Origin: Dipteronia dyeriana
Taxonomy: Eukaryota; Streptophyta; Magnoliopsida; Sapindales; Sapindaceae
Assembly (NCBI GenBank): GCA_032871835.1
Contig: CM065303.1
Location: forward strand, 20,028,001-20,092,000
Length of the DNA: 64,000 bases
Direction: 5' to 3'
Shown: piece by piece, positions 1-11,443 of the stretch
How the letters are laid out: every line of letters starts with the position of its first letter
How positions within the stretch are numbered: the first letter of the stretch is position 1
Translations under genes and position numbers: made by a program
Notes under the pieces: generated by a model
Database searches by the model: none
The model's input: the letters and a program-made list of their open reading frames with translations, nothing else
Told to the model about the DNA's origin: nothing

Positions 1-1130
1 TGGTTAAGACAGATTATGATGAGCCAGAGGCAGGAGCAATTGTGACAAAAGCACAACGAAAGAGACTCGAGGAATTGAAGCTTAAGAACCTGAAAGTGAA
101 GAATTACTTGTTTCAGGCAATTGACATGACTATTCTGGAGACCATCCTAGAAAAGAACACCTCGAAGTAAATCTGGGATTTGATGAAGAGGAAATACGAG
201 GGGAATGCAAGAGTGAAGCGTTCGATTCTTCAAGCACTGAGGAAGGAGTGTGAGACTCTCAAGATGAAAACAGGTGAGAACATCACTGAGTACTTTGCCA
301 GAGTTATGTTTGTTGCCAATAAAAGAGGATTTATGAGGAGTAGATGTGAGATGTAACAATTGTGGAAGATCCTTAGATCTTTGACCGACAGATTCAATTA
401 CATAGTCTATTCAATCGAAGAATCCAAGGATATTGATGTGCTCTCAATCGATGAGTTACAAAGCTCATTGATTGTACATGAACAAAGTTCTAGAAAAGCA
501 GTGGGGAAGAACAAGCCCTAAAGGTGACATCTGAAGATAGGTCTGGATGTATAGGTCGAGGTTGAAGTGATTTTAATGGAGGGGAAAGAGGCAGAGGGCA
601 TCAAGCCTTCAACAAAACCACTGTGGAGTGTTATAAGTGCCATAAGCTTGGTCACATCCAGTATGAATGTCCTACTTTGGACAATGAGGCGAATTATACT
701 GAATTGGATGAGAAAGAAGAGAAATTGTTAATGTCTCATGTGGAGTTGCATGAAGCTAGGCATGAGGATGCATGATTTTGGGATTTGGGTGCTTAAATCA
801 TATGTGTGGAGACAAGGCTATGTTCTGTGAGCTGAATGAGTGGTTTATGCAGCTGGTCAAACTTGGAAACAACAAAAGGATGACAATGCTTGGGAAGGGA
901 AAAGTCAAGCTGTATTTGGATGGTTTTAATCATGTTTTCACAGATGTGTTTTATGTACCTGAATTGAAGAATAATCTTCTAAGTGTAGAATAGTTACAGG
1001 AAAAAGGTATAGCTATCATTATCAAATCAGCGATGTGTAAGATTTACCACCCTGCGAGAGGTTTGATTATTCAAACCGGGATGACAGCTAACAGAATGTC
1101 TGTACTATTAGCAAAGGCTCAGGAAATGCT
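1..1130 (+). pseudogene. Copia-A gag and protease remnant
   Basis: Gag-type sequence is read in shifting frames from the left edge. A CX2CX4HX4C zinc knuckle (C-Y-K-C-H-K-L-G-H...C) is encoded at about 629-670. The protease follows at about 770-990 and is recognisable by the copia pattern LNHMCGD and the later FYVPELKNNLLSV. The catalytic D-S/T-G position reads D-L-G and is separated from LNHM by a frame change, so the protease is dead. In-frame stops occur at several places, for example the TAA near 168 and the TAG near 991. After about 1130 the sequence jumps towards the RT linker without an integrase. Confidence 0.8.
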
Positions 1131-1229
1131 TCTTCAAATACAACAAGTAAAGAAGATGTCAATCCGAATGAGAGAAGAAAAATACATGCTCCTGTTTGGA
1201 TGAGAGACTGTGCTCTGGAGAAGGATTAT

Positions 1230-2766
1230 CAGAGGAAGAAAATGAGTTGAATATGGCACTTGTAGCTCCTACTGATCCACTAAGATATGAAGAGGCAGTG
1301 AAGAGTTCCAAGTGGAGGCAAGCTAAAGATGCTGAAATAAGGTCAATTTAGAAGAATGAGACATGGAGTTTGACTAAATTACCAACTGGAGCTAAGAAAA
1401 TTGGAGTGAAACGGATATGTAAAACCAAGCTTAATGAGTTTGGTGAGGTGGATACGTTCAAGGCCCGGTTAGTTGCAAAGGGTTATGCTCAACAACATGG
1501 TGTGGACTACACAGAGGTATTTGCCCCAATTGCAAGAATGGACATTGTACGCATGATCATTGCTCCAGCTGCACAGAGAAGTTGGCCTATCTATCAACTC
1601 GATGTCAAATATGCTTTTCTCCATGGAGAATTAAGTGAGGATGTGTTTGTGGAGCAACCAAAAGGCTATGAGCAGAAGGGAGATGAGCACAAGGTTTACA
1701 AGCTGCATAAGGCCTTGTATGGACTAAAACAAGCTCCTCGAGTTTGGTTTAGTTGCATTAAGACTCATTTTACTCATAAAGGGTTCCAAAGGTGCATCAG
1801 TAAGCAAACCTTGTTTGTCAAGCAAAGCAGTGGAGGTAAAATTTCATTTGTCAGCATATATGTTGATGACTTGATTTTAATGGTAATGATAAGCAAATGA
1901 TGTGAGAGTTTAAGGAGTCAATGATGAAGATATCTGATATGACTGATCTGGGAAAGATAAGGTTTTTCTTGGGTATAGAAGTGTTACAGAAGGATGATGG
2001 GATTTATGTATGTCAAAGAAATATGCACAGGATGCATAGGAGGTTCTGATATGTTTTGGAATGGTCATAATTAATGAGACCTACTATAAGCATACTATAA
2101 GCAAATAGTAGGCAGTCTTATGTATATCACTATTATAAGGCCAAATATGATGTTTGTTGTGAGCTTTATAAGCAAGTTTATGGCCAGACCAACAGAACTT
2201 CATTTGCAGGTGGCAAAGAAGCACTAAGATACTTGAAGGGCACTGTTGATTATGGAATATTTTACAAAAAAGGTGGGAACAAGGAGTTTGTTGCATTCAC
2301 TGACAGTGATTATGCAGGACACTTGGAGGATAGAAAGAGCACATCTGGCAATGTTTTTATGTTAAGTGGAGGAGCAATTTCGTGGTTTTCAAAGAAACAA
2401 CTTATAGTCACTCTTTCAACAACTGAAGCCAAGTTTGTGGTAGCTACAGCCTGTGCTTGCCAAGCAATGTGGATGAGAAGGATTCTGGAGAAGTTTAGTC
2501 ATACACAAGATGGTTGCACAACTGTGATGTGTGATAACAGCTCAACCGTCAAGCTCTCAAAAAACCCTGTTATGAGTGGACGGAGTAAGCACATTGACGT
2601 GCGATTTCATTTTCTGCGTGATTTAACTCGAGATGGAGTTGTTGAGCTTGTGCATTTTGTTTCTCAATATCAAGTGGCAAATTTGATGACCAAACCACTT
2701 AAGTTGGAAGCATTTCTGAAGCTTCGAGATCAGTTGGGAGTGTGTATAATGCCTGGAGTAAACTAA
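1230..2766 (+). pseudogene. Copia-A reverse transcriptase and RNase H remnant
   Basis: The RT N-terminus contains FKARLVAKGYAQQHGVDYTE followed by FAPIARMD. The palm begins with DVKYAFLHGELSEDVFVEQP, then LYGLKQAPR, and the catalytic YVDDL box is encoded at about 1858-1872. A stop and frame changes at about 1900-2220 separate this from the RNase H part (2233-2766). That part shows the copia RNase H signature DSDYAG...RKSTSGNVF...ISWFSKKQ, then a TEAKF-like block, a CDN block and NPVMSGRSKHIDVRFHFLRD. It is clearly related to pol but interrupted. Confidence 0.9.
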
Positions 2767-2784
2767 TTGCATGTACAACAGTTA

Positions 2785-2799
2785 GTTTAAAGGAGGGAA
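2785..2799 (+). other. Polypurine tract of Copia-A
   Basis: A purine run, AAAGGAGGGAA, directly precedes the TG that opens the LTR. This is the standard plus-strand priming site position. Confidence 0.7.
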
Positions 2800-3066
2800 T
2801 GATGAGAAGTACCTTATTTCAAGGGGTACTGTTTGGTATTTTTTTTGTTAGAATAAATTTCGGGTTGTTATTGTTTAGATGACAATTTCTTTGATTCATG
2901 TACCATGTAGCATTAGTTGTGCTATAGTGGGTTGTTTTTACTCATTCAATTAGGATTTTGTAAGGCTATAAAATGCCAGACACAGTTGCTTTCAATAAAG
3001 TTCATTCATTCAATTTTTCTTGAGTTTTTGATCACTTGCAATCATCTTGATCATCTGTTCATAACA
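2800..3066 (+). repeat. 3' LTR of Copia-A (267 bp)
   Basis: The segment begins TGATGAGAAG right after the polypurine tract and ends ...GTTCATAACA. A TATA-like CTATAAAA lies near 2967, followed by an AATAAA polyadenylation signal at about 2994. The 5' LTR partner is outside the window, so the ends rest on TG...CA and motif order only. Confidence 0.7.
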
Positions 3067-3412
3067 AGAACTACCGATAGCAGTCGATAATTCCGCACTG
3101 AAAATTCTACACTAGAAAATTTACGCTCATATATTTTTCAATATAGTTTATCATTACATAGTCAAAGTTATGGCAATACCAAAAGTTAAACGAGTATAGT
3201 CAAAAGTTAGGATTAAGGTTTTTGAAAGGTGAGTTTATGAGTATTTGTTGGATATATACGAATAATATTTTTGGTTTAACTTATTTAATATTGTTCTTCA
3301 GGTAATTCAATTTAAGGTCATTTTAGTAACAATTTTGTTATTAAAAAAGGGTGTGGAGATTAGTTTTTTTTGCTTGGCCAAAGAGCCCAAAAAGAAGTTA
3401 TCTAATATAATA
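3067..3412. other. AT-rich spacer between Copia-A and Copia-B
   Basis: There are short overlapping ORFs on both strands with no recognisable domain, and no repeat end that I can define. This is the left flank of the Copia-B target. Confidence 0.5.
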
Positions 3413-3465
3413 GCAAATCTCTTAGTGGTAGGTGGTGCTACAATGCACCTCCCATTCCACATTAG
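3413..3465 (+). repeat. Left half of a possible SINE split by Copia-B
   Basis: A tRNA A-box-like TTAGTGGTAGG lies at about 3422, followed by a spacer. A B-box-like GGATTCGAGTCCC lies directly beyond the 3' end of Copia-B at about 21103. Joining the two flanks over the ATTAG duplication gives A-box and B-box spacing of the kind seen in tRNA-derived SINE heads. The ATTAG at 3461-3465 is the Copia-B target duplication. Confidence 0.35.
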
Positions 3466-5755
3466 CGTTGGGATTATGCTCGATAGCAAGAGTGTAATGA
3501 TGTATTTGACAATCTTTTCATATTAATAAAAGTGAATACTAGTTAAACAAATCTTATAGCATTTATAGTTTAATTATTATAATTGTCAAAAGTAAATAAT
3601 CATAAGGTCAAAAGACTATGATAAAAGAAGAATTGTTCGTACATCTGGATATGTATGAGGTAGACACAATTCTTTAGTTAGTCTTGAATAATATTCACAA
3701 CTTAAGATAAAGATTGGTCCCAATCTTTATCTTGTTAAAGTTATAGATTCTTTTTCTAGCATTTGAGTGGGATCAAATGTGTTATGATGGGTCTAAAATC
3801 ATCAAAGTGTGGTGTCTTTGGGTAAAGGAATCCAGTGCACTAGGTGCATTGAATAGGATCACGGTGAGATACTTTATCCAGAACCGTCAACGGATAAAAG
3901 TTTTCACTTGAAGACAATCGGAAGTCTATCTCAGTCATGAGATAAATGATGGACTTATGGTTGCAAGTGTTATCATTTGAGTTATCAATGAGTACGATTA
4001 TATAGCATAGTCTATCCTCGATAATTTAATGGTATTCATTTGTTAATCAATAGAGAACTTCATTTATAGATATGGACATCGTGACTTCATTTATTAAAGG
4101 AGAGTAGAATATCATCATATGAATGTTTTGAGGTATTGGATATTAAATCTTAACGTTAAGTTTTCAATACTGTCTATAGAAATATGGCTTCTGGACAAGT
4201 CAAAATATCCAAGTTCAAAATGTGGTCTTATGAGTAAATATGGTAACTTGGAGACCTAAAGGTGGTCTATGAGCTCTTGGCGGTTACTGATATTCTTCAC
4301 GAGGATACACTTTCTCCATTAAGATTGTCTAAGGTATGAATGAGCAGTATTAACTCATTCTATCTTTATTTAAGAGTTCAATTTTAGTTCTTTAGTGGAA
4401 TGAAATAAAATTAATAGATCGAACTTAAGTGAATCATTTGTTGATTGTGATTAGATTATGTCCATTGGAGCTTAAATTTAGATAGCCCGCCAAGATCCCC
4501 AATCCATATGAACTTACATGGATCACTTGATATATTCTACCGGGTCAATTTATGGGTCCATCTAGAATTGTATTAAGGCATGTGGACTTGTTTCTTTTAG
4601 TAAGAATGGGTCTAGTTCACATGTGGATTTTTTATTTAAGTCCAATGGATTTAATAAAATAGGAAAAATAATATTTGGCCTATATATATATAGGCTTGGG
4701 CGGCAAGGGACTATTTATTAGTCTTATATATTGTTTTTTATTTTATTATTTAATCAAATGAAAAATAATTTATTTATTTAATTAAAAGTCAAAATCTTTT
4801 TTATAGTAGAAGATGGTCTCCTAGAGTCATATTGTTGTTGGTAATATGATAAGTATCAAATAGTATATTTGATAAGTAAATAAATAATATGAATTTATTT
4901 ATCTAGTGAAATTAGGAAGTATTTGATTTCTATTAGGAAGTTTTTGATTTAGTCACAATTTAATTATATTCAATAATTTGTTATTAAATAAATACACTAT
5001 TTGAGTTGAATTAGGATTCTGGTGTGGAAAATAAATCTTTTAAAAAAAAAAAGATTATTTGTCACCAAGTAAATCTACCTAGAGATAGGATTCTTGTCCA
5101 CCAAGTAAATCTTCGCTAGGAGAGGATTTAAGAAACCTATATATACCTCTAGGTAAATTTGGCCAAGGCTATTGATGCCAAGAGGAGGAGTTCGGCCAAG
5201 CTATGAAGTTTTGCTAGAAAAGTTCGGCCAGAGTGTAAAGAATCTGGTTCTTGCTCTAGATAAATTTTTTCATCTATAAAGATAGGTGTGTGAAAATTCG
5301 GTAAAGAGGAAAAGGAATAAATAACGTTTTGTATTCGATAGTGCACTAGTAGCCTTTACATTAAAATGTTTTGTGTACAACATCGAATCTAGGTTCACGA
5401 ATTTCAATCAAATTTATTGATAATTCACAAGTGAACTAACGTTCTTTATTTTTCTTCTTGGAGGATTATTGTTACTAACAAAAGAAAGAGATTTTGTCTA
5501 TTTCCATCCTCAGGTATACAATTTAAAGAAAGGGAGCCCACACTACTAGGTGATTCACATTCGTTATTGGATTGGAAGATCTTGCGGATTAAATTCGACG
5601 CTTGTTCAATCGTCACGAGAAAAAGATACAATACTTTAATTATACATCAATTAATCTAGGGTTAAGGTTCTTTCTTTTAAAGGGAAATTTTTTTAAAATA
5701 ATCCAAACCCTAATTTCACGCTTCCGTATAGTTTTTGAATCGTTTTTTCCCTACA
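3466..5755 (+). repeat. 5' LTR of Copia-B (2290 bp)
   Basis: It matches 17815-21082 along its whole length, from the GATAGCAAGAGTGTAAT block to the ...CTACA end. At 5011-5018 it has TTAGGATT, the uninterrupted site that in the 3' LTR is filled by the hAT-like insertion. Confidence 0.93.
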
Positions 5756-5862
5756 ATTGGTATACATACATGAATCTTTTTCTTTTTATTGTATATATGC
5801 TTGTTTTAGAAAGAGATAGCACTCTAGGTATTCACATATATATTTACATTGAAATGTATGGG

Positions 5863-5956
<94 letters not shown>

Positions 5957-7120
5957 TATGTGGTTTGTTATTGCTTAATTTTGGTCCTAGAATTTCAATG
6001 TATTTTTATTTTGGGATTGTAACAAGAAGGGTGGCCTATTATTGTCATAATTTCCTTCTTGGTAGTTGCTGAGTTTTTTCATTCATTTTGCTATTGTAAT
6101 AAAAATACTGAAGAAAAATATTGTATTAAAAAACTGCACTATATTGTATTAAAAATACTGCATTATTTTATCATTTAAAATTCTTCTATAATACATTCAA
6201 GTATCGAAGACTCGAAGGTTTGAAGAATTAGAACTAACCGGAACAAGTTTGGGACCGTGTGCGGCATAGCAACAAGCATGTGTGCGAATGAGCATGCGGC
6301 CACGATTGTTGTGGCATGGGTTGCGCACGGCAGCCCTTCATGGAGCTAATGAAGACTTGTTTCCCAAGAAAGAAGCTTTTGTATTCCAAGACATATGTAA
6401 TTTACTTGTTTCTCTATGATGGACCAAAATTGTAGCTATTTATATTTTTGTAAATATCGCAATGTTTGTCATTGTTTGATAACATGTCATATAGAATAGG
6501 AATGTCATAGAATAGGAGTGTCACGAATATATCTCTTTTGGTATGAACATGCATGAATGGCTTAGGTATCTAATTGGCATCTAGATAACTTGGTAAATCA
6601 TTCTATGGAATTCGATCACACACCTTAAACAATTGAGTGGGAGAAGGTGTTTTGGAACACCTATGGCCTCCAAGTTTAGTTGAGCTTTATATTTCGTGTA
6701 ATAACCCCCCAAGGGATATTCATGAATGGAATTTAGCAAGGTACTTCCTTATTATAAGGATAGAGTAGACAATTAACCCAAACGATATCTACTCCTAAAT
6801 GAGGGATATTTATGAGGGAATATATTAAAGGTCGATAACTTGGTACACACTCAATGTGATTTTATTAATATCTTCCTAAGAGTTCTTGTTAATAAAATTG
6901 CAAGGCTAAAATTGAAAATGTTGGTTGTTATGTTAACAATTATGTGAGACCTAATCCAACTAGTAAATTGTGTGAACTCCTAAAGGAGACGTGACATTTA
7001 TGGGTGTTGGATCACTGTTGAATTTTAAGATTGAATTATTTTTTATAATTCAAGATAAATATTCAAAAGTGCTTTATCATGATTATTTAGTCATATAATT
7101 TTTGTTATTGTTCATAAATC
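5756..7120 (+). other. Copia-B leader with degenerate PBS
   Basis: Immediately after the LTR is ATTGGTATACATACATG. Only TGGTAT of the usual copia primer-binding sequence TGGTATCAGAGC remains. The rest is non-coding leader up to the gag ATG at 7121. It includes a GT microsatellite and a G/C-richer stretch at about 6240-6350 that I do not recognise. An ORF across the GT repeat is an artefact of the repeat. Confidence 0.6.
5872..5953. repeat. (GT)n microsatellite
   Basis: About 80 bp of GT/TG dinucleotide with one interruption (TACG) near 5913, preceded by a short TA run. Confidence 0.95.
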
Positions 7121-7647
7121 ATGACCCCATCCCTAATCAACATCCTAAAAGATAATAATTTAACTGGTGATAATTATGTTACATGGAAAATGAAAATTTG
7201 GCTTTTATTGCAATCCAAAAAGCATAAGTTCGTTCTGTCTACTCCTAAACCACCTACTCCTACTAATGAATCTAATCACGAGCAAAGAGACGAGTATCAA
7301 CAGTGGAAGTCTTCAGATGAGATGGCTAAATGTTACATTATGGCTACCATCTCCGACGTGTTGCAACAACAACAGCAACATGAAGGAATAGAGATTGATG
7401 CCGATATAATGATGTCTCTGAAAGAGATGTTTGCTATGAAGTTCAGGACGACTAAGAGAGAGGCAATGACTGTTTTCATGAATCTTAGGATGACACCTGG
7501 ATAGGCGGTGAAAGATCACATGATGAAAGTCATAGCACATCTCAATATTGCTGAACTGAATGGTGATGAGATAGATGGTGAGACGAAAATTAACATAATT
7601 GTCAACTCACTATTAGATTCATTTGATCAGTTCAAGTTGGACTACAC
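7121..7647 (+). pseudogene. Copia-B gag, 5' part (interrupted by Athila)
   Basis: It begins MTPSLINILKDNNLTGDNYV followed by TWKMKIWLLLQ, the usual copia gag opening (Asn-Leu-Thr-Gly...Tyr...Trp). It runs 127 codons to an in-frame TAG at 7502, which looks like a mutated Gln codon because homologous-looking sequence continues after it (AVKDHMMKVIAHLNIAELNG). The reading frame reaches the Athila insertion at 7648 in the middle of DYT and resumes exactly at 14605 (LNNKEYTLQGLIQDAQ). The gag is therefore split by the younger element. Confidence 0.85.
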
Positions 7648-7914
7648 TGATTAACACTGAAAAATGTATGTTTACTATGGGATAATATCATCATTTTACA
7701 CTTCAAATATGATTAATTCCTCAATTTAGACATAATTTCGTCTGTTCGCTTAAATAAATGTGTTGTGTAGTAATCAGTATATTTTTCTTTGTATTTCAGA
7801 GGTAATTCGATCAATTTAGAATCATGGAGAATTTAGATAGCAAAACAAACATAGTTTTCAAGTTTAGAACGTCAAAAAACCTTAGGAAGACCACGAAGGG
7901 CATTTTCATAATTT

Positions 7915-8055
7915 TGACTATTCACTGTTCACAATTGACTTTCACTGTTCACAGTTGACCTTCACTATTCACTCACGGATGTGTGTACTGTTCACGGTCA
8001 CTGTTCACTATTCACTTCACGGATGGGTTACTATTCATTGTCACTGTTCACTGAT
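7915..8055 (+). repeat. CACTGTTCAC short-period repeats in the Athila 5' LTR
   Basis: Units of about 10-20 bp built on TTCACTGTTCACAGTTGAC are repeated irregularly. The same block recurs, longer, in the 3' LTR at about 13575-13755. Confidence 0.8.
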
Positions 8056-8340
8056 GATGTGGCAAAATCTGGAAGTTCCATTCTAAATTCATCTGATGGT
8101 CAATTTTCATCCGTATTTTGTATAAATAGGGGGTATCTCCCCCATAATTTTGATGTTCTGAATCCAAATCTGATATTAGATTTGTGAAATTCTCTCTTTT
8201 GTTCTCAATTTCTTAGTTTAAATAAAATAGTTGTTTTCTAGTTAAATTATGTCTGGCTAATTTTATATAGCTGGGGCCAAAGGTGATACTGTTGGTATGG
8301 AAAATATGATCCAATTATGGTAAGTTTATTATTTTTATGA

Positions 8341-8640
8341 TTTATCCCCTCTGATCTTTGTGGAGTTTTTGACTCACTGTAGATAGACAAGTATTGTCTA
8401 GCACAGTGGGTACTTTTACCCATATTTATCTGAGAGTGGTTTCTCCCCTCTGATCTTTGTGGAGTTTTTGACTCACTGTAGACGACAGATATTGTCTAGT
8501 ACAGTGAGTACTTTTACCCATATCTATCAGAGAGTGGTTTATCCCATCTAATATTTGTGGAGTTTTGACTCACTGTAGACAGACAGATGTTGTCTTGCAT
8601 AGTGAGTACTTATACCCACATCTATCAGAGAGTGGTCAGT
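8341..8640 (+). repeat. Three ~100-bp tandem repeats in the Athila 5' LTR
   Basis: Each unit begins near CCCCTCTGATCTTTGTGG and ends ATCTATCAGAGAGTGG. The two ends of each unit contain inverted CTCTGAT/ATCAGAG, so each unit could fold into a hairpin. The equivalent triplet lies at 14040-14340 in the 3' LTR. Confidence 0.88.
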
Positions 8641-8898
8641 GGAGTGGAATACCATCCCATTAATCTGGACTAAATATTAATTATTGGATCATATTCGAAT
8701 CACCAACAATGGATCCCTTAGCCCCAGATTTAATTTTAATTGATTTACACTTTATAACAAGCTTAGTAATTAATCTAGATAATTAATTCTATAAGGACAA
8801 GTGAACAACCTCCATGTGGTTCGACCCGGTCTTACAGGTTAATTTATTACTATGAAACTCTTATACTTGGGAGTAGGAACACTTCTTTAGGACGTTAA

Positions 8899-10368
8899 AT
8901 GTCTGAGTCAAGCATGCATTCACATCTTGATTATTGTTTACAGATTGTCGAAGAAGAAGGAGACACTTCGGATTTTGAAGAATTGGAACAGAAACATGAC
9001 GAGCCAGAAGAAAAAACACCCATCAATGATTCTTTTCCTGATGATCTTTTATTCTCTATCAAAACTTTGCCTTGGTATGCTGACATTGTTAATTATCTTG
9101 CAACAGAAATGATGTCACTCGATTGGAATGCACAGGACAAAAAGAAATTTTTGACCGAGGTAAAACGTTTTTACTAGGATGACCCGTACTTATTCAAGTA
9201 TTGTCCTGATCAAATTGTTCAACGGTGTATTCCAGACAATAAGGTAAGTAGTGTCATTGAATTTTGTCATTCTTAAGCATGTGGTGGTCATTTTTCGTCA
9301 AAGAAAATGGCTGTAAAAATCTTACAGTGTGGATTTTATTGGCCCACCTTGTTTAAAGACGCACATACATTCTGTAAAACCTGTGAAAATTGTCAAAAGT
9401 TAGAATCCATTTCCAAGCGAAACATGATTCCTTTAAACCCCATTCTTGTCATTGAAATATTTGATTGTTAATGAATTGATTTTATGGGTCCATTTCCACC
9501 GTCATTTGGATTTTTGTACATTTTGGCTACCATTGATTATGTGTCAAAATGGGTTGAGGCAATTCCTTGTCGAAATAATGATCACAAAACAGTGATTAAG
9601 TTTTTAAAGGAAAATCTTTTGAGTCGATTTGGAATCCCTCCAGCCATTATCAGTGATGGAGGCAAACTCTTTTGTAACAAACCGTTTGAGTCTTTAATGA
9701 AGAAATATGGAGTCACACACAAAATTGCCACACCATACCACCCTCAAACAAGTGGTCAAATTGAGTTAGCAAATAGGAAGATAAAACATATCTTGTAAAA
9801 AACGATTAACCATAATCGAAAAGATTGGACTCTTAGACTAAATGATGCACTTTGGGCTTACCGTACTGCATTCAAAACATCTTTGGGTATGTCTCCTTAT
9901 CGTTTAGTTTATGGAAAACCTTGCCACTTACCTGTTAAACTTGAGAAAAAAGCATATTGGGTCATTAAAGCTTTCAATTCTAACCTAAATGATGCTGGTG
10001 AATTGCGCAAGTTGCAATTAAATGAACTTGAAGAATTAAGAAATGATGCATATGAAAATACAAAAATTCTTAAAGAAAAATCTAAAACCTTTCATGACAG
10101 ACGAATTTTAAGAAGATCATTTGAAGTTGGTCAAAAGGTTTTGCTTTATAATTCTCGACTTCATTTATTTCCTGGTAAATTGAAATCAAAATGGAATGGT
10201 CCATTTGTTATGAAACACGTGTATCCATATGGTGCCCTTGACATTGAGAATCCTAGGAATGGTAATATTTTTAAAGTAAATGGACAGCGTGTGAAACCAT
10301 TCTTAGAAAATACAGATTTTCAAAAAGACTATGTCGTCCTTTTTGACCTTTGTTACAAAGGTGAATAA
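8899..10368 (+). pseudogene. Athila pol remnant: integrase
   Basis: The frame opens after the deletion junction. It encodes a post-RNase H linker (PWYADIVNYLATEMMSLDWN), then the integrase zinc-binding region (CGGHF...CKTCENCQK) and the core: DYVSKWVEAIP (first Asp just before), SDGG (second Asp) and HPQTSGQIELANRKIK (Glu). A C-terminal module [20 protein letters not shown] follows, then [19 protein letters not shown]. Stops interrupt it at 9175 (TAG), near 9467 (TAA) and at 9796 (TAA). The catalytic residues are still readable but the protein cannot be made whole. Lineage is assigned from the linker and the C-terminal motifs. Confidence 0.9.
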
Positions 10369-10586
10369 ACAAATCTTTTGCTTTTGACTTTATTTGTGTT
10401 TGCAATAATTATTTTTGTTTTTGTTTGCTTTTATGTTTTGAATTTTTGCAGGATTAATTTCTAGGTTCAATTTTTGCTTGGTGTGTTTTGCTATATAACC
10501 CCGGTTAAGTGGCGGATAACGGTACTCCGTGACAATTCAAGTCGGTTTAATTCAGTTTCCCAAATAACTGATCCCCAAAACAAGGC
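10369..10586 (+). other. Linker between integrase and accessory ORF 1
   Basis: AT-rich, with a pyrimidine-rich stretch ending TTTTTGCAGGATT near 10452 that could serve as a splice acceptor. Athila env-like ORFs are often thought to be expressed by splicing; here this is only a possibility. Confidence 0.35.
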
Positions 10587-11138
10587 ATGGACGAAATTTT
10601 CACAAACCTGGGAAAACATTTTCAATCGCTGCCCCAAAATGCTCTGAAAAATATTTACAAAGCACGTTCCGAAAGATTACGCTTACAGATGATAAACAAA
10701 ATTCCTATTGAAATTCGCTGGTTGATCGAAGCTAAGGTACGTCTAGCAGGTGAGTCTGCTGATTCATTTATATCTTACATGCCTGGATTTGGAAGAAGTA
10801 ACCTTGCAAAAAAATGAAGAGCTAAGAAGTTAAGGGTTACTTGTCACAAATGTGCACGTACAACTTGCAACACACGTTATCGTTCTTTAGGAATGGTGTC
10901 TAATAATCGGGAAGATAAAATTCTATTCGTTAGACATGGTTTGCGTAGGGAGTCATTGGATAATATCCTAACGACTCTTGATGCACATCCTAGTGGATAT
11001 GTGCAAATGGCAATTGACCAATTATGGCCACAATTTCAAAAAGAACATGCACAATATAGTCTTGAGAGTCTGACTTTAAAAGACCCTATTTGCCAATTTA
11101 TAAGAAAATTTGATTGGAAGCATATCCCCGACCCATAG
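10587..11138 (+). pseudogene. Athila accessory ORF 1, unknown protein (one in-frame stop)
   Basis: One reading frame runs from the ATG at 10587 to the TAG at 11136. It is broken once by a TGA at 10815 between LAKK and RAKKLRV. Read through, it is about 183 codons with a Lys/Arg-rich middle and a CX2C pair followed by a third Cys (TCHKCARTTC), possibly a small metal site. No hydrophobic membrane segment is evident, so it does not look like an envelope-type protein. It occupies the place where Athila elements often carry an extra ORF, and the next gene is the LOG-type ORF. I do not recognise the family. Confidence 0.6.
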
Positions 11139-11365
11139 AGGGCGTTGAAGCCGTTTCTGGACGTAAAACCAGAGGAAAATGTGAGCCACAATCACAACTA
11201 CCAGTAAATATCCTTTTGTTTTTATTATCTTTTTCCTTCCGCGTTTAATGTCTTTTGTAATTATTGTTGTTTACTTTTGATTTTTGAACCATTTGGATCT
11301 AATATCATTGACAAATACGCCGCCCTATACATATAGGTGTATCATTGTGTTACCTTTTCAGGATC

Positions 11366-11373
11366 TATAAATA
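11366..11373 (+). promoter_or_regulatory. TATA-like box upstream of the LOG-type ORF
   Basis: TATAAATA lies 70 bp before the ATG at 11444, a usual distance for a plant TATA box given a short 5' leader. It is inside the retrotransposon body and not in an LTR. It could be the ORF's own promoter or chance in AT-rich DNA. A splice-acceptor-like TTTTCAG lies just before it. Confidence 0.35.
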
Positions 11374-11443
11374 CAAGCATTTATTTTCCTTTTTGCTTCA
11401 AGCACTCATAAACATTCAAAATAAAAATTCAGAGAGTGCATTA

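Larger units (their letters stand above)
1..3066 (+). mobile_element. Copia-A: 3' part of a decayed Ty1/copia retrotransposon
   Basis: The element enters from the left edge, so its 5' LTR and any target duplication are outside the window. Visible in order are a gag remnant with a CCHC knuckle, a damaged protease, reverse transcriptase, RNase H, a polypurine tract and a 267-bp 3' LTR. This gag-PR-RT-RH order, with integrase expected before RT, is that of Ty1/copia. No integrase domain (no HHCC zinc region or DDE core) lies between protease and RT, so the copy has an internal deletion. Stops and frameshifts occur throughout, and it is not autonomous. Confidence 0.9.
7648..8895 (+). repeat. 5' LTR of the Athila element (3' end deleted)
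   Basis: It begins TGATTAACACTG and aligns with 13306-14595. It lacks one copy of the CACTGTTCAC-type units present in the 3' LTR, and similarity stops at GACGT (8895), a few bases short of the GTGTCA end seen in the 3' LTR. Over the first 215 bp or so I count roughly 15 mismatches between the two LTRs, so the insertion is not recent. Confidence 0.92.

Noticed and set aside
3466..5755. Solo LTR independent of the copia element downstream
   Set aside because: Matching ATTAG duplications lie outside 3466 and 21082, so the two LTRs belong to one element.
5602..6072. 156-codon ORF with a long Cys-Val repeat
   Set aside because: The repeat is the translation of the (GT)n microsatellite in the Copia-B leader; no start context or domain supports it.
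10587..11138. Envelope-like protein of the Athila element
   Set aside because: No signal peptide, membrane segment or furin-type site is visible, so I left it as an unknown accessory ORF.
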